This document shows, piece by piece, positions 1 through 7,805 of a stretch of DNA of 9,020 bases. The notes below the pieces were generated by a model. That model was given only the letters and a program-made list of their open reading frames with translations, was not told the DNA's origin and did no database searches. Position 1 is the stretch's first letter; every line of letters begins with the position of its first letter. The DNA is from Chitinophagaceae bacterium UBA5175 (GTDB taxonomy: Bacteria; Bacteroidota; Bacteroidia; Chitinophagales; Chitinophagaceae): contig DHWT01000213.1 in the NCBI GenBank assembly GCA_002413325.1, positions 1 through 9,020 of the forward strand. The letters run 5' to 3'. A program made the position numbers and the translations under genes.

Positions 1-384
1 ACCTATGATGAATGGGTGGAATGGAACAAACGCATGAGCACCTTGTCAAAACCGGCTTCCAACAAACCAAAAACTGAAAAGCCGGTTGCAGAACAATCCA
101 AACCGTCCCTGGTTTCCTCCCAGCCTGTAAATAAGGAAGCAAAAAAACAACTCCAGAAACAGCAAAAGCTGGTGGAGCAACTCGACGGTGATATCAATCG
201 TCTTCAATCGGAGAGTGACCGCCTGGAAAAGCAATTGTCCACACCTGAAATTTATGCGGACAGGCAGAAATTCCTGGTTGCCGAATCTGAGTATAAAAAA
301 GCAGCCCTGAGTTTAACCCTGGCCAGGCAGCACTATGATGCAGCTCTTGAAAAACTGATGGAACTGGAAGAATCGCTTTCCTGA
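1..384 (+). CDS. ABC-F family ATPase, C-terminal fragment
   Basis: The gene is cut by the left edge; frame 1 is open from base 1 to a TGA at 382-384, leaving 127 residues. The fragment starts with a TYDEWVEWNKRM segment, typical of the end of the second ABC domain. A low-complexity Lys/Pro/Ser/Gln linker follows (about residues 17-48), then a charged, heptad-like helical region (about 49-127) containing KKQLQKQQKLVEQLDGDI and an LSTPEIYADRQK turn. This matches the C-terminal coiled coil of ABC-F proteins, most like the YheS type as I recall it. ABC-F proteins are soluble, lack membrane domains and act on the ribosome as translation factors or antibiotic-protection factors. The nucleotide-binding domains lie outside the window, so the subfamily cannot be fixed. 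An internal ATG at base 16 is not a real start. A probable terminator follows directly. Confidence 0.72.
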   Translation, partial: TYDEWVEWNKRMSTLSKPASNKPKTEKPVAEQSKPSLVSSQPVNKEAKKQLQKQQKLVEQLDGDINRLQSESDRLEKQLSTPEIYADRQKFLVAESEYKKAALSLTLARQHYDAALEKLMELEESLS

Positions 385-412
385 TCCGGATTGAATCTTC
401 GGGTCCTTTTTG
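383..412 (+). terminator. Probable intrinsic terminator of the ABC-F gene
   Basis: A stem is formed by GATCCG (383-388) with CGGGTC (400-405), which includes one G-U pair. It is extended by GAT (389-391) with ATC (395-397) around a TGA loop, with a two-base TT bulge at 398-399. CTTTTTG (406-412) follows at once. The stem begins inside the ABC-F stop codon. This layout would separate the ABC-F transcript from the patatin gene downstream. It was found by eye and no folding energy was calculated. Confidence 0.55.
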
Positions 413-477
413 TAATTTTATAACAAACCTGCCGTATTATTAAAAGAGATCCATTTCTTATTTCGGTCCGTATTCTG

Positions 478-2697
478 TTGATCACCGGCTGCCTTTATTT
501 TATTTTCATCCTGCCCGCCGGCGCACAGGATTCAACAAACGGTAAAAGGCCAAAAATCGGGCTTACGCTGAGCGGCGGAGGAGCCAAGGGCCTGGCACAT
601 ATCGGTATTCTCAAGGCCATCGATTCGGCCGGACTTCCCATAGATTACATTACAGGTACCAGCATGGGGAGTATCATCGGATCCTTTTATGCCGCGGGAT
701 ATTCTGCAGATTCTATTTTATACATTGCCCGGCATATGCAATGGGACCAGATCCTGTCCAACCAGAGTTCCATGCGCAATATCATCATGGAAGAAAAAGA
801 TGAATATGGAAAATATGACCTGGAACTGCCCTGGGTAAATAATTTCTTCAGGATCTCAACCGGTGTACTGGAGGGCCAGGAATTGTGGCTGAAATTTTCG
901 GAGCTTTTGTTCCCGGTATATAAGATTAAAAACTTCGATTCACTCGACATTCCTTTTAAATGTATAGCAACCGATATTTCCACCGGGCAGGCCGTGGTTC
1001 TGGACAGCGGTGAAATCGTTTCTGCTGTGCGCGCCAGTATGGCCATTCCATCTGTATTCACGGCAGTTGAATATAATGGCCGGCTCCTGGTGGATGGAGG
1101 TATCGTACGTAATTTTCCAGTAAAAGATGTTCGGCAAATGGGCGCCCAGTATGTGATCGGAAGTAATGTGACCAGCAGTTTACTGCCGGCCGGTAAAGTA
1201 AATAATGCCCTTCAGGTGCTCCTGCAGGTCGCTTTTTTCCGGGAGGCGGATGATACTAAACTGGAAGTGCCGCTTTGTAACATTTATGTGCAAACCCCCC
1301 TGGAACAATATACCATGGGCACTTTTTCGGATGCAGGTGAAATTATTGACTCGGGGATAGAAGAAGGAAGACGATTATATCCGCAACTGAAAAAACTCGC
1401 TGATTCCCTAAATGCTTTATACGGACCGGTTGAAAAAGTAAAGTCCCTTCCCTCCGTTCAAAGCGTGAGAATTTCTTCTTATGAAGTAAACGGGCTGAAA
1501 TATACCACGCAGGATTTTTTTGTGCATACAATGGGTCTGCTGACCAATCATGTGTATACGCCGGAAATACTTGCCAATATGGTACGCAGGGCAGGTGGTA
1601 CCCGGTATTATAACCGGATAACCTATCGTTTGAATCCCCAGCCGGATCATTCTGCCAGAATCATTTTCGATGTGTCGGAAAACCCGCTCACGTTCGCAAA
1701 AGTTTCATTGCATTATAATCAGTTTACCGGTATCAGTGCGATTCTCAACCTGACTTCCCGGGATTTTTTTACACCCAATTCCAGGAGCCTGGTAACACTC
1801 AATATTGGTGAAAATTTCAGAGTCCGGGGGGAACACCTTCAATACCTGGGCAGGGGACGGAAATTCGCATTGAAATTATCAACCCAGTTCGACCAGATGA
1901 ATTTCACTACGTACCGTAATACAAAAGAAGCCGGTATCTATAATCAGAATTATTTTGTTACGGATGGCAGATTCGGTTATTCCACCAACCGGGATTTAAC
2001 CATTGGCATCGGGACAAGATTTGAATGGACCCGTTATAAACCTTCCATTACCTCTGGGGTGGAATTCATGGGAACCGATAATTTTCCCACCAGTTATTTT
2101 TATTTCAACACAAATTCCCTGGACCGTCCGGTATATCCGAAAAAAGGTATCCTGTCGTCTCTGGAAGGCGACTGGGTATATACCCAGAATCCCAATTTCC
2201 AGTTACATTCCAATACGCTCGATGCAGATACAACAACTGCCAGTAATCCCTATCCGAGGATTACTTTTCATTTAGAAAGTTATACACCCCTGTCCGATAA
2301 AAGTACCCTGCTGTTTTTACTGCAGTCCGGCCTGAACTTCCAGAAGGGGAATACAATGAATGAATTTTCCATTGGCGGACTCACCCAGGGTTTTCACAAC
2401 CAGATCACTTTTGCCGGATTAAGGGAGGGTTCGTTTTATGCCTCCAGCACCGCAGCTGTCCAGGCCGGTTTCCGCTATAATTTCTATGGAAATCTATACC
2501 TCACAGGCCGGGCCAATATGATGTTCAATAATTTTGTAAATAACGAAAAGATGTTTTACGATACACCGGATTTTTTATCCGGTTATTCGCTGACTTTCAC
2601 CTATAATTTCATACTCGGACCCCTCGAGCTGAGTGCCATGTATTGCGACCAGTGGAAAAGAGTGATGGGTTATGTGAATATTGGTATTCCGTTTTAA
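478..2697 (+). CDS. Patatin-like phospholipase with POTRA and Omp85 beta-barrel (PlpD type)
   Basis: The product is about 739 residues, close in length to Pseudomonas PlpD, the model type Vd autotransporter. Numbered from the TTG at 478, a hydrophobic secretion signal ends near AGA-QD (residues 14-18). The patatin domain (about 25-310) has the glycine-rich oxyanion loop SGGGAKG (32-38), the nucleophile elbow GTSMG with Ser62, and the dyad Asp206 in VDGG. One POTRA-like module (about 325-403) leads into a barrel (about 405-739) rich in alternating aromatic strands and ending in Phe, as expected for a BAM-complex substrate. The family hydrolyses acyl esters of phospholipids; whether the lipase is released or stays on the barrel cannot be told. 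The start is unsettled: no ATG lies upstream in frame before the TAA at 421, and the next Met (63) is inside the catalytic motif. TTG 478, CTG 475 or an upstream ATT are the options. The gene appears monocistronic. Confidence 0.9.
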   Translation: MITGCLYFIFILPAGAQDSTNGKRPKIGLTLSGGGAKGLAHIGILKAIDSAGLPIDYITGTSMGSIIGSFYAAGYSADSILYIARHMQWDQILSNQSSMRNIIMEEKDEYGKYDLELPWVNNFFRISTGVLEGQELWLKFSELLFPVYKIKNFDSLDIPFKCIATDISTGQAVVLDSGEIVSAVRASMAIPSVFTAVEYNGRLLVDGGIVRNFPVKDVRQMGAQYVIGSNVTSSLLPAGKVNNALQVLLQVAFFREADDTKLEVPLCNIYVQTPLEQYTMGTFSDAGEIIDSGIEEGRRLYPQLKKLADSLNALYGPVEKVKSLPSVQSVRISSYEVNGLKYTTQDFFVHTMGLLTNHVYTPEILANMVRRAGGTRYYNRITYRLNPQPDHSARIIFDVSENPLTFAKVSLHYNQFTGISAILNLTSRDFFTPNSRSLVTLNIGENFRVRGEHLQYLGRGRKFALKLSTQFDQMNFTTYRNTKEAGIYNQNYFVTDGRFGYSTNRDLTIGIGTRFEWTRYKPSITSGVEFMGTDNFPTSYFYFNTNSLDRPVYPKKGILSSLEGDWVYTQNPNFQLHSNTLDADTTTASNPYPRITFHLESYTPLSDKSTLLFLLQSGLNFQKGNTMNEFSIGGLTQGFHNQITFAGLREGSFYASSTAAVQAGFRYNFYGNLYLTGRANMMFNNFVNNEKMFYDTPDFLSGYSLTFTYNFILGPLELSAMYCDQWKRVMGYVNIGIPF

Positions 2698-2709
2698 AGC
2701 TTAAATCCT

Positions 2710-2740
2710 AAAACCGGAGACAAAATCATTGACCGGTGTT
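2710..2740 (+). terminator. Weak candidate terminator of the patatin gene
   Basis: An imperfect inverted repeat pairs AAAACCGG (2710-2717) with CCGGTGTT (2733-2740). It has one mismatch and a 15-base loop. A short T-rich stretch (ATTTT) begins a few bases further on. It lies in the 82-base spacer between convergent genes, where a terminator is expected, but the stem is short and the T-tract is poor. Confidence 0.25.
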
Positions 2741-2755
2741 CGAATTTTACAATAT

Positions 2756-2778
2756 AAAAAAACGATCATCGGTCATCG
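2756..2778 (-). terminator. Weak candidate terminator of the hut/ftcD operon
   Basis: Read on the minus strand just after the ftcD stop codon, CGAT (2778-2775) can pair with ATCG (2766-2763) across an 8-base loop, followed at once by seven T residues (2762-2756). The T-run and position are right, but the stem is only four base pairs. The repeated CATCGG units here may allow other foldings. Confidence 0.3.
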
Positions 2779-2779
2779 G

Positions 2780-4453
2780 CTATTGATTGGTCAGGCCTAC
2801 CATATCAAGTATCACCTTTTCACGCTGAATCGCCTGAGCCTGCATCTTTTTACCTTCTGCCATCATGGCCGAAATGTTTTTATCATTTTCTGAACCGGCA
2901 GCATTGATACAAACATTCAGGAAAGCGCCGAGCACCGCACTGCGCGCACATAAAGCACCTACACCGGCATCAGATTTTGAATTCGGGTTTCCGCTTTCAG
3001 CCATGGCCTGTATCACTTCCATGGACTGCAGGGCCACCTGCATCACCCGGAAAGGCACTTCTATAGCCTTCAAAGTGGCTTCCTGAATTTTTTCCAATCT
3101 GAATGCTATTTCAGATTCCGTGGTTTTAGGCAGTTCCCGGGCCTGCATGATGCCCTCAAATGCTTTTGTATCCGCATCCACCAGGGCTACGAGTTCCTGT
3201 TTATATCCGGAAGCCTTTTCCGCCCAGTCACTGAACCAGGCCCAGTCTTTTTTTTGAGCGGACAAATTCGCAACCATGGCGCCCAAACCCGCCCCCAGGG
3301 CGCCCAGGTAGGCAGCAACCGAACCTCCGCCCGGAGCCGGCGATTCACTGGCCGTTTCATCTGCAAAATCAGAAAGTGAAAGCCTGACAAGTTTTTCATC
3401 CGACGGATCTTTGAGTAAATATTCGATGATCCTTTCCTCAGGTTTAAAAGGAGCCAGTTCATCCAGGCCCATGGTCAGGATGGCAATCCGGATCAGTTCT
3501 TTTTCTGACAGGCCTGCCGGGCGGCTCTGCTTTTTCAGAAAATATTTTCCTGCATCGAGCAGCGATTGAAGCGGGATCAATCCGACCAGCTCACTGCCGG
3601 TAACCCGGATGCCCCTGGCGTCTGCTTTACGACAGACTTCATCAAATGCGATATGCAGGGGTGTGACGGACAGGTTGGTCAGATTCATGGAAATCTGTGC
3701 GATACCGTATTCTTTGATAAACCATCCGATGGCTTTTACGGATTTGAGTGATCCCGGAACCATGACCGGCTGGCCCTTTTCATCTTTTACAATATTCCCG
3801 TAAACCGGATCCCCTTCCCTTTTTATGCGTCCGGCTTCCCGCACGTCAAAGGCAATACTGTTGGCGCGCCGTACGGAAGTCGTATTGAGGTTCACATTAT
3901 AAGCCACCAGGAAATCCCGGGCCCCGATAACCGTCGCACCCCGTTTCTCATCAAAAACCGAAGGGCCGAAATCGGGTTTCCATTCCGGTTTTTTAATTTT
4001 TTCAGCAAATCCTTCATACTCACCGGCACGTATAACCGATAAATTCCTCCGGTCCTTATTCCGCTGGGCGGCTTCATATAAATAAACCGGGATGCCCAGC
4101 TCATGCCCTACCCGTTCTGCCAGTTTCTCAGCCCACCGGGCGGTTTCCTCCATGCTGATGCCGGATATGGGGATCAGCGGACAAACATCTGTTGCGCCCA
4201 TACGCGGATGTGCTCCCTGGTGCCGGCGCATATCAATACATACACCCGCTTTGCGGATGGCCCGGAAAGCTGCTTCCGTAACCGCTTCCGGAGCCCCGAC
4301 AAAAGTTACAACAGTTCGGTTGGTGGCTTTACCCGGATCCACATTGAGCAGCCTGACCCCTTCCACACTTTCAATTTCATTCGTGATTTCCTGAATGATC
4401 CGGGGATCCCTGCCTTCACTGAAGTTGGGAACGCATTCAATTATGGGTGTCAT
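2780..4453 (-). CDS. ftcD: Bifunctional glutamate formimidoyltransferase / formimidoyl-THF cyclodeaminase
   Basis: A complete protein of 557 residues with an ATG start (4453-4451) and a TAG stop, close to the 541 residues of mammalian FTCD. Residues 1 to about 330 are the two-part formimidoyltransferase domain, opening with PIIECVPNFSEGRD and carrying HQGAHPRMGATDVCPLIP (78-95). His82 there aligns by position with the catalytic His82 of the mammalian enzyme. A linker with LDELAPFKPEERIIEYLL leads to the all-helical cyclodeaminase domain (about 355-557), marked by the folate-site loop SPAPGGGSVAA (371-381). The enzyme passes the formimino group from N-formimino-L-glutamate to THF, giving glutamate, then releases ammonia to form 5,10-methenyl-THF. 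It is the last step of the histidine pathway whose enzymes are encoded upstream. Many bacteria encode the two domains separately; here they are fused. It is the last gene of the apparent operon, 38 bases after the membrane-protein gene. Confidence 0.95.
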   Translation of the reverse strand: MTPIIECVPNFSEGRDPRIIQEITNEIESVEGVRLLNVDPGKATNRTVVTFVGAPEAVTEAAFRAIRKAGVCIDMRRHQGAHPRMGATDVCPLIPISGISMEETARWAEKLAERVGHELGIPVYLYEAAQRNKDRRNLSVIRAGEYEGFAEKIKKPEWKPDFGPSVFDEKRGATVIGARDFLVAYNVNLNTTSVRRANSIAFDVREAGRIKREGDPVYGNIVKDEKGQPVMVPGSLKSVKAIGWFIKEYGIAQISMNLTNLSVTPLHIAFDEVCRKADARGIRVTGSELVGLIPLQSLLDAGKYFLKKQSRPAGLSEKELIRIAILTMGLDELAPFKPEERIIEYLLKDPSDEKLVRLSLSDFADETASESPAPGGGSVAAYLGALGAGLGAMVANLSAQKKDWAWFSDWAEKASGYKQELVALVDADTKAFEGIMQARELPKTTESEIAFRLEKIQEATLKAIEVPFRVMQVALQSMEVIQAMAESGNPNSKSDAGVGALCARSAVLGAFLNVCINAAGSENDKNISAMMAEGKKMQAQAIQREKVILDMVGLTNQ

Positions 4454-4476
4454 ATTGCGTAATTGGAATGCGCAAT
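4454..4476 (-). promoter_or_regulatory. Inverted repeat abutting the ftcD start codon
   Basis: ATTGCG (4454-4459) and CGCAAT (4471-4476) are perfect inverted repeats of six bases with an 11-base spacer. The inner arm touches the ATG of ftcD. In the mRNA this would be a short hairpin next to the start codon, in the 38-base spacer after the membrane-protein gene. No T-run follows, so it is not a standard terminator. It could modulate ftcD translation, bind a dimeric protein, or be chance. No Shine-Dalgarno sequence is visible in the spacer. Confidence 0.35.
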
Positions 4477-4491
4477 GTTAAGGAAAGAAAA

Positions 4492-6513
4492 TCAATCCGT
4501 TTCAGAAAGCTGCCTGCGTGGCCGGATGAAATCCAGCGGTTTTTTGAGGAAATACCGGCCCAGGATTCCCAGGAATTCAGGGTAATCCCTTAACTGTATT
4601 CCCCGGGATTTTACAGCCACTACAAAAGCAAGTGAAAAACTCACCAGGAAATTTAAAAATCCAATGGCAAGCACCCCTAAAAATACAGAGACCAGGTAAG
4701 CTGTAGGTACAGAGCGGATTCCCAGTCCGTACAGGGCCACCGAAACATTACCTGCAGATATGGTAATATGACGGATATCAAAAGGGAATCCCAGGATCTT
4801 GCTTACAATAGAAGACATGCCCAGCATAAAACCCAGGGAAATATTTCCTATCACGGCACCAGCATTCATTTCCATAAATTTTACGAGGCGAAAACGTTTT
4901 TCGTGTGAAACACCGGGAGGCCACCAGGGGTGGTATTTTAATCTTTCCCCAATGCGTCCGTAAAGAATCTTATTCTGAACATACCCGGCTATAATGCCAC
5001 TTAAAAAGAGAAACACACCAGTATTACAGGCATAAAGCAGGGAAAGACTATGCCAGGGGTGCTGGCTTTCCAGCATGGCCATGGCTTGGTCTCCCTCCAG
5101 GATTTTTGTCCCGGTCACCAGGTCATATAACCAGGCCAAAAGGAACGCACCGGGAAAAACCAATAGCAGGTTGCCGGTAAAAGAAGCGATCTGGCTGCGG
5201 GAAACCCGGGCCACTGTAATGGCAAGGTTATATAAATTCGGTTTATAGGTATTTCCTTTGGTGTCCAGTGAACTCGCTACCGCGCTGGCAGTGAAAGCAG
5301 GTTGTTTGGTGGCCAGGGTTCCTCCGGTCGCATCGATCAGCAGGAAACCGACACTATAATTCATGCTATAGGCAAACCCGTGCCAGAACAGGGGCAGTTC
5401 GATTTTCGAAAGCAGGTTTTTGAAGATCGTTATGAAAGCCGTGATACTGCCACCTTTCATGGCGCTCCACATCATCTTCCGGTATTCCTTATTGTTGACA
5501 GTAATATAATGACTTCCTTTTGACCCCTTGTGCTCGGCAATCTGGTATGCCACATAACCCAGGGACTGGGAAAGAAATTCACGGATGCTGTTTTTGGTAT
5601 TTTCATTTCTTACCAGCATTTTAAAAAAAGAAATGAAATTATCCGAATCGAATTGGGAATTACCATCCAGGATATCCGTGATCAGTTCGATCCGTCCCAG
5701 TTTATTGCTCAGGATTAATAAAATATATGTCTGATGAATACTGGTGCCGTTTCCGGAATGATTTCGTCGGATATATTCAATGGAATCAATACACCGTCTG
5801 GACAGTGCATACAATTGCTCACTGACCGAGTTCAATGTGTCAGCATCCTCAGCAATAAAGGATTTTTCCAGTTTGCGGACCATTACGGTCTGATCCAGAA
5901 AAGGATTATCCCTGATATCCTGGCTGTCCAGATGTTTGCGCACTTCTTTTTCAAGCCCCAGGCTGGCAACCTGGATACTGAGAATTTTAAGCGACTGCAT
6001 CAGCTGCACCAGAATATGCTTATCATCCACAGTAAAAGCCAGACCGATGGATTCAAAAAATTGTTTCCATTGATCATGCGGAATGGTTTCCACCCATAGG
6101 TAGTCGTCAGACCGGTAAAAAATCCTTGATATTATGTATAGGAAATCATTCTCATTCTGCAGGGCCGGAATGAGTTTGTGCCGGAGCCTGCCGGAGAATT
6201 CCTGCCAGAAGCCATTTCCCAGCGGGATGCCGCTTTCCGTGAGTGCAGAAGTCAGATCGGTTTGAATCAGCTGTGAAATCAGGGCATTGTGCAGGTTCGA
6301 AAGGAGGATCGGGTGCTGATCCATCTGCCGGAGCAGCATCTGCAGATTTTTTACAGGATCTCGTTTTCCCCGGGCCGGACGAATGGCAGAAAAAAAAGAT
6401 ATGAGAAATTCAAGTCCTCCTTTTTTATCTCCTGTTCGCAGTACGGTGCTTCTCCGGGTGACCGAATCGATGAAATCAGCGGGTTTTTTTTTGCCGGAGA
6501 GGAGGTTGGTCAT
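4492..6513 (-). CDS. Gcr/SpecificRecomb-family multi-pass membrane protein, function unknown
   Basis: A protein of 673 residues from the ATG at 6513; an in-frame TTG at 6534 would add seven. I prefer the ATG, since neither start has a Shine-Dalgarno sequence. Residues 1 to about 375 look soluble and helical. The C-terminal part carries hydrophobic segments at about 378-400, 442-463, 490-512, 550-572 and 604-634, the last long enough for more than one pass. The hallmark is ATKQPA (401-406) with the preceding SMNYSVGFLLIDATGGTLAT region, which I recognise from the family catalogued as site-specific recombinase Gcr (Pfam SpecificRecomb). I see no serine- or tyrosine-recombinase motif, and the fold is that of an integral membrane protein, so the recombinase label should not be taken as a function. 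The gene lies between hutI and ftcD on the same strand, with short spacers, so it is probably co-transcribed with histidine-degradation genes. No substrate or activity can be read from the sequence. Confidence 0.75.
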   Translation of the reverse strand: MTNLLSGKKKPADFIDSVTRRSTVLRTGDKKGGLEFLISFFSAIRPARGKRDPVKNLQMLLRQMDQHPILLSNLHNALISQLIQTDLTSALTESGIPLGNGFWQEFSGRLRHKLIPALQNENDFLYIISRIFYRSDDYLWVETIPHDQWKQFFESIGLAFTVDDKHILVQLMQSLKILSIQVASLGLEKEVRKHLDSQDIRDNPFLDQTVMVRKLEKSFIAEDADTLNSVSEQLYALSRRCIDSIEYIRRNHSGNGTSIHQTYILLILSNKLGRIELITDILDGNSQFDSDNFISFFKMLVRNENTKNSIREFLSQSLGYVAYQIAEHKGSKGSHYITVNNKEYRKMMWSAMKGGSITAFITIFKNLLSKIELPLFWHGFAYSMNYSVGFLLIDATGGTLATKQPAFTASAVASSLDTKGNTYKPNLYNLAITVARVSRSQIASFTGNLLLVFPGAFLLAWLYDLVTGTKILEGDQAMAMLESQHPWHSLSLLYACNTGVFLFLSGIIAGYVQNKILYGRIGERLKYHPWWPPGVSHEKRFRLVKFMEMNAGAVIGNISLGFMLGMSSIVSKILGFPFDIRHITISAGNVSVALYGLGIRSVPTAYLVSVFLGVLAIGFLNFLVSFSLAFVVAVKSRGIQLRDYPEFLGILGRYFLKKPLDFIRPRRQLSETD

Positions 6514-6544
6514 AAGCACGGGTATGAAATTCAATATGCAAAGC

Positions 6545-7798
6545 TCAGGCCACGAATTGCCCCCGGATTATTACTTTATCAATAAGATTTGAACCAAAAC
6601 GATAGGGAAGATAAGCCAGGGAAGGAACGGGGGCACTGATGAGGCAATTAGCCGTTTTACCAACAGCAAGGGAACCCATTGTATGGCCCAGTCCCATAGC
6701 GAAGGCCCCGTTGAGGGTGGCCGCATTCAATGCTTCTTCCGGTAACAGTCTCATTTGAATGCAGGAAAGCGAAAAAACTGTATTCATATTTCCCGAGGGG
6801 GAAGAACCCGGGTTATAATCTGAAGCAAGTGTTATGGCAAGTCCGGATTCCAATAACTGCCTGGCGGGTGGATAAGGCATTCGTAAAAAAAATGCGGCAG
6901 TTGGCAACAATGTGCAGAAACCCTTCCATCCGGAATTTTTCAACCGGCTGATTTCACCGGTTGTCAGGGTTTCCAGGTGATCCATCGAAAGGGCGTTCAG
7001 CCGGATCCCTGTTTCGATGCCCCCGATCGCGTTGAGCTGGTTCACGTGCATTTTAGCCTGCAATCCGTATTGCAGTCCGGCTTTTAAAATCGTTTCTGAT
7101 TCTTCCGGGTTAAAAAAGCCATTTTCACAGAACACATCGATATAGTCTGCCAGTTTTTCCTTTGCAATGATTGGCAACATCTCCTCTACGATCTCACGAA
7201 TATATCCTTCATGATGATCCCGGTATACAGGCGGGTATGTGTGGGCACCGAGAAAAGTGGAGCGGATCTGCAGGGGGGACTTTTCTTTTAACTGCCGGAT
7301 CACCCGCAGCATTTTCAATTCGCCTTCCAGCGATAATCCATAACCGCTTTTTATTTCGATGGCACCTGTGCCCATCCTGGCCAGTTCTTCCAGCCTTTTC
7401 CAGGATATACGGAACAGTTCATCTTCGGAGATTTCCTTTATTTTCTGAACCGTATTCAGGATGCCGCCACCGCGGGCATTGATTTCAGCATAACTGAGTC
7501 CGCGGATTTTGTCAACGAATTCATTTTCCCGACTGCCGGCATATACCAGGTGGGTATGGCTGTCGCACCAGGCGGGCAGGACCAGTCTCCCGCTGCAATC
7601 GGTCTGCGCCCGGGGAAGGCTGGGTAAATCCCTTTTGATTGAATCCATTCTTCCAAATCCGGCAATTTCATCTCCTTCCAACAGCAGCCAGGCATCATTC
7701 AGGCAGGGCAGTTCGGCCATTTCTTTTCCATACAGGGGCTGGTCGCCGGTACGGACGTTCACGAGTTGTTTAATATGGGTCAGGAGCCGGCTCGACAT
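6545..7798 (-). CDS. hutI: Imidazolonepropionase
   Basis: A protein of 417 residues, usual for HutI, of the amidohydrolase superfamily. It hydrolyses 4-imidazolone-5-propionate to N-formimino-L-glutamate in the cytoplasm, the third step of histidine breakdown. Visible family signatures are the metal-binding HxH in WCDSHTHLVYAGSRENEF (His81, His83), the substrate loop ARGGGILNTV, EIKSGYGL, FLGAHTYPP, the MHVNQLNAIGG segment, SMDHLE, and the metal ligand Asp327 in ASDYNPGSSPSG. The frame stays open to an ATG at 7861, but that would add 21 residues and overlap hutU by 56 bases. The ATG at 7798 lies 7 bases after the hutU stop and gives a normal N-terminus (MSSRLLTHIKQL), so I chose it. The HADE sequence found in many HutI proteins reads HVNQ here. 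The close spacing to hutU suggests translational coupling. Confidence 0.94.
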   Translation of the reverse strand: MSSRLLTHIKQLVNVRTGDQPLYGKEMAELPCLNDAWLLLEGDEIAGFGRMDSIKRDLPSLPRAQTDCSGRLVLPAWCDSHTHLVYAGSRENEFVDKIRGLSYAEINARGGGILNTVQKIKEISEDELFRISWKRLEELARMGTGAIEIKSGYGLSLEGELKMLRVIRQLKEKSPLQIRSTFLGAHTYPPVYRDHHEGYIREIVEEMLPIIAKEKLADYIDVFCENGFFNPEESETILKAGLQYGLQAKMHVNQLNAIGGIETGIRLNALSMDHLETLTTGEISRLKNSGWKGFCTLLPTAAFFLRMPYPPARQLLESGLAITLASDYNPGSSPSGNMNTVFSLSCIQMRLLPEEALNAATLNGAFAMGLGHTMGSLAVGKTANCLISAPVPSLAYLPYRFGSNLIDKVIIRGQFVA

Positions 7799-7805
7799 GT
7801 ATGAA

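Noticed and set aside
391..420. Possible Bacteroidota-type promoter for the patatin gene (TAATTTTA at 413-420 with a TTG at 391-393)
   Set aside because: The -7 element differs from TAnnTTTG at its last base, the -33 element is only three bases, and it overlaps the terminator hairpin. AT-rich spacers give such matches by chance.
481..492. Lipobox-like ITGC at the start of the patatin protein
   Set aside because: The Cys is followed by more hydrophobic core (LYFIFIL) and then a good signal peptidase I site (AGA-QD), which fits an ordinary secreted barrel protein better than a lipoprotein.
4103..4462. Open frame of 119 codons on the plus strand, antisense to ftcD
   Set aside because: It lies opposite the strongly conserved formimidoyltransferase domain, and its translation has no recognisable motif. 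It is a shadow of ftcD.
5734..6099. Open frame of 121 codons on the plus strand within the Gcr-family gene
   Set aside because: It is antisense to the soluble half of the membrane-protein gene; no motif or start signal supports it.
4492..6513. Reading the Gcr-family gene as a mobile element or active DNA recombinase
   Set aside because: No serine- or tyrosine-recombinase catalytic motifs, flanking inverted repeats, direct repeats or attachment sites are visible, and the surrounding genes are intact housekeeping genes.
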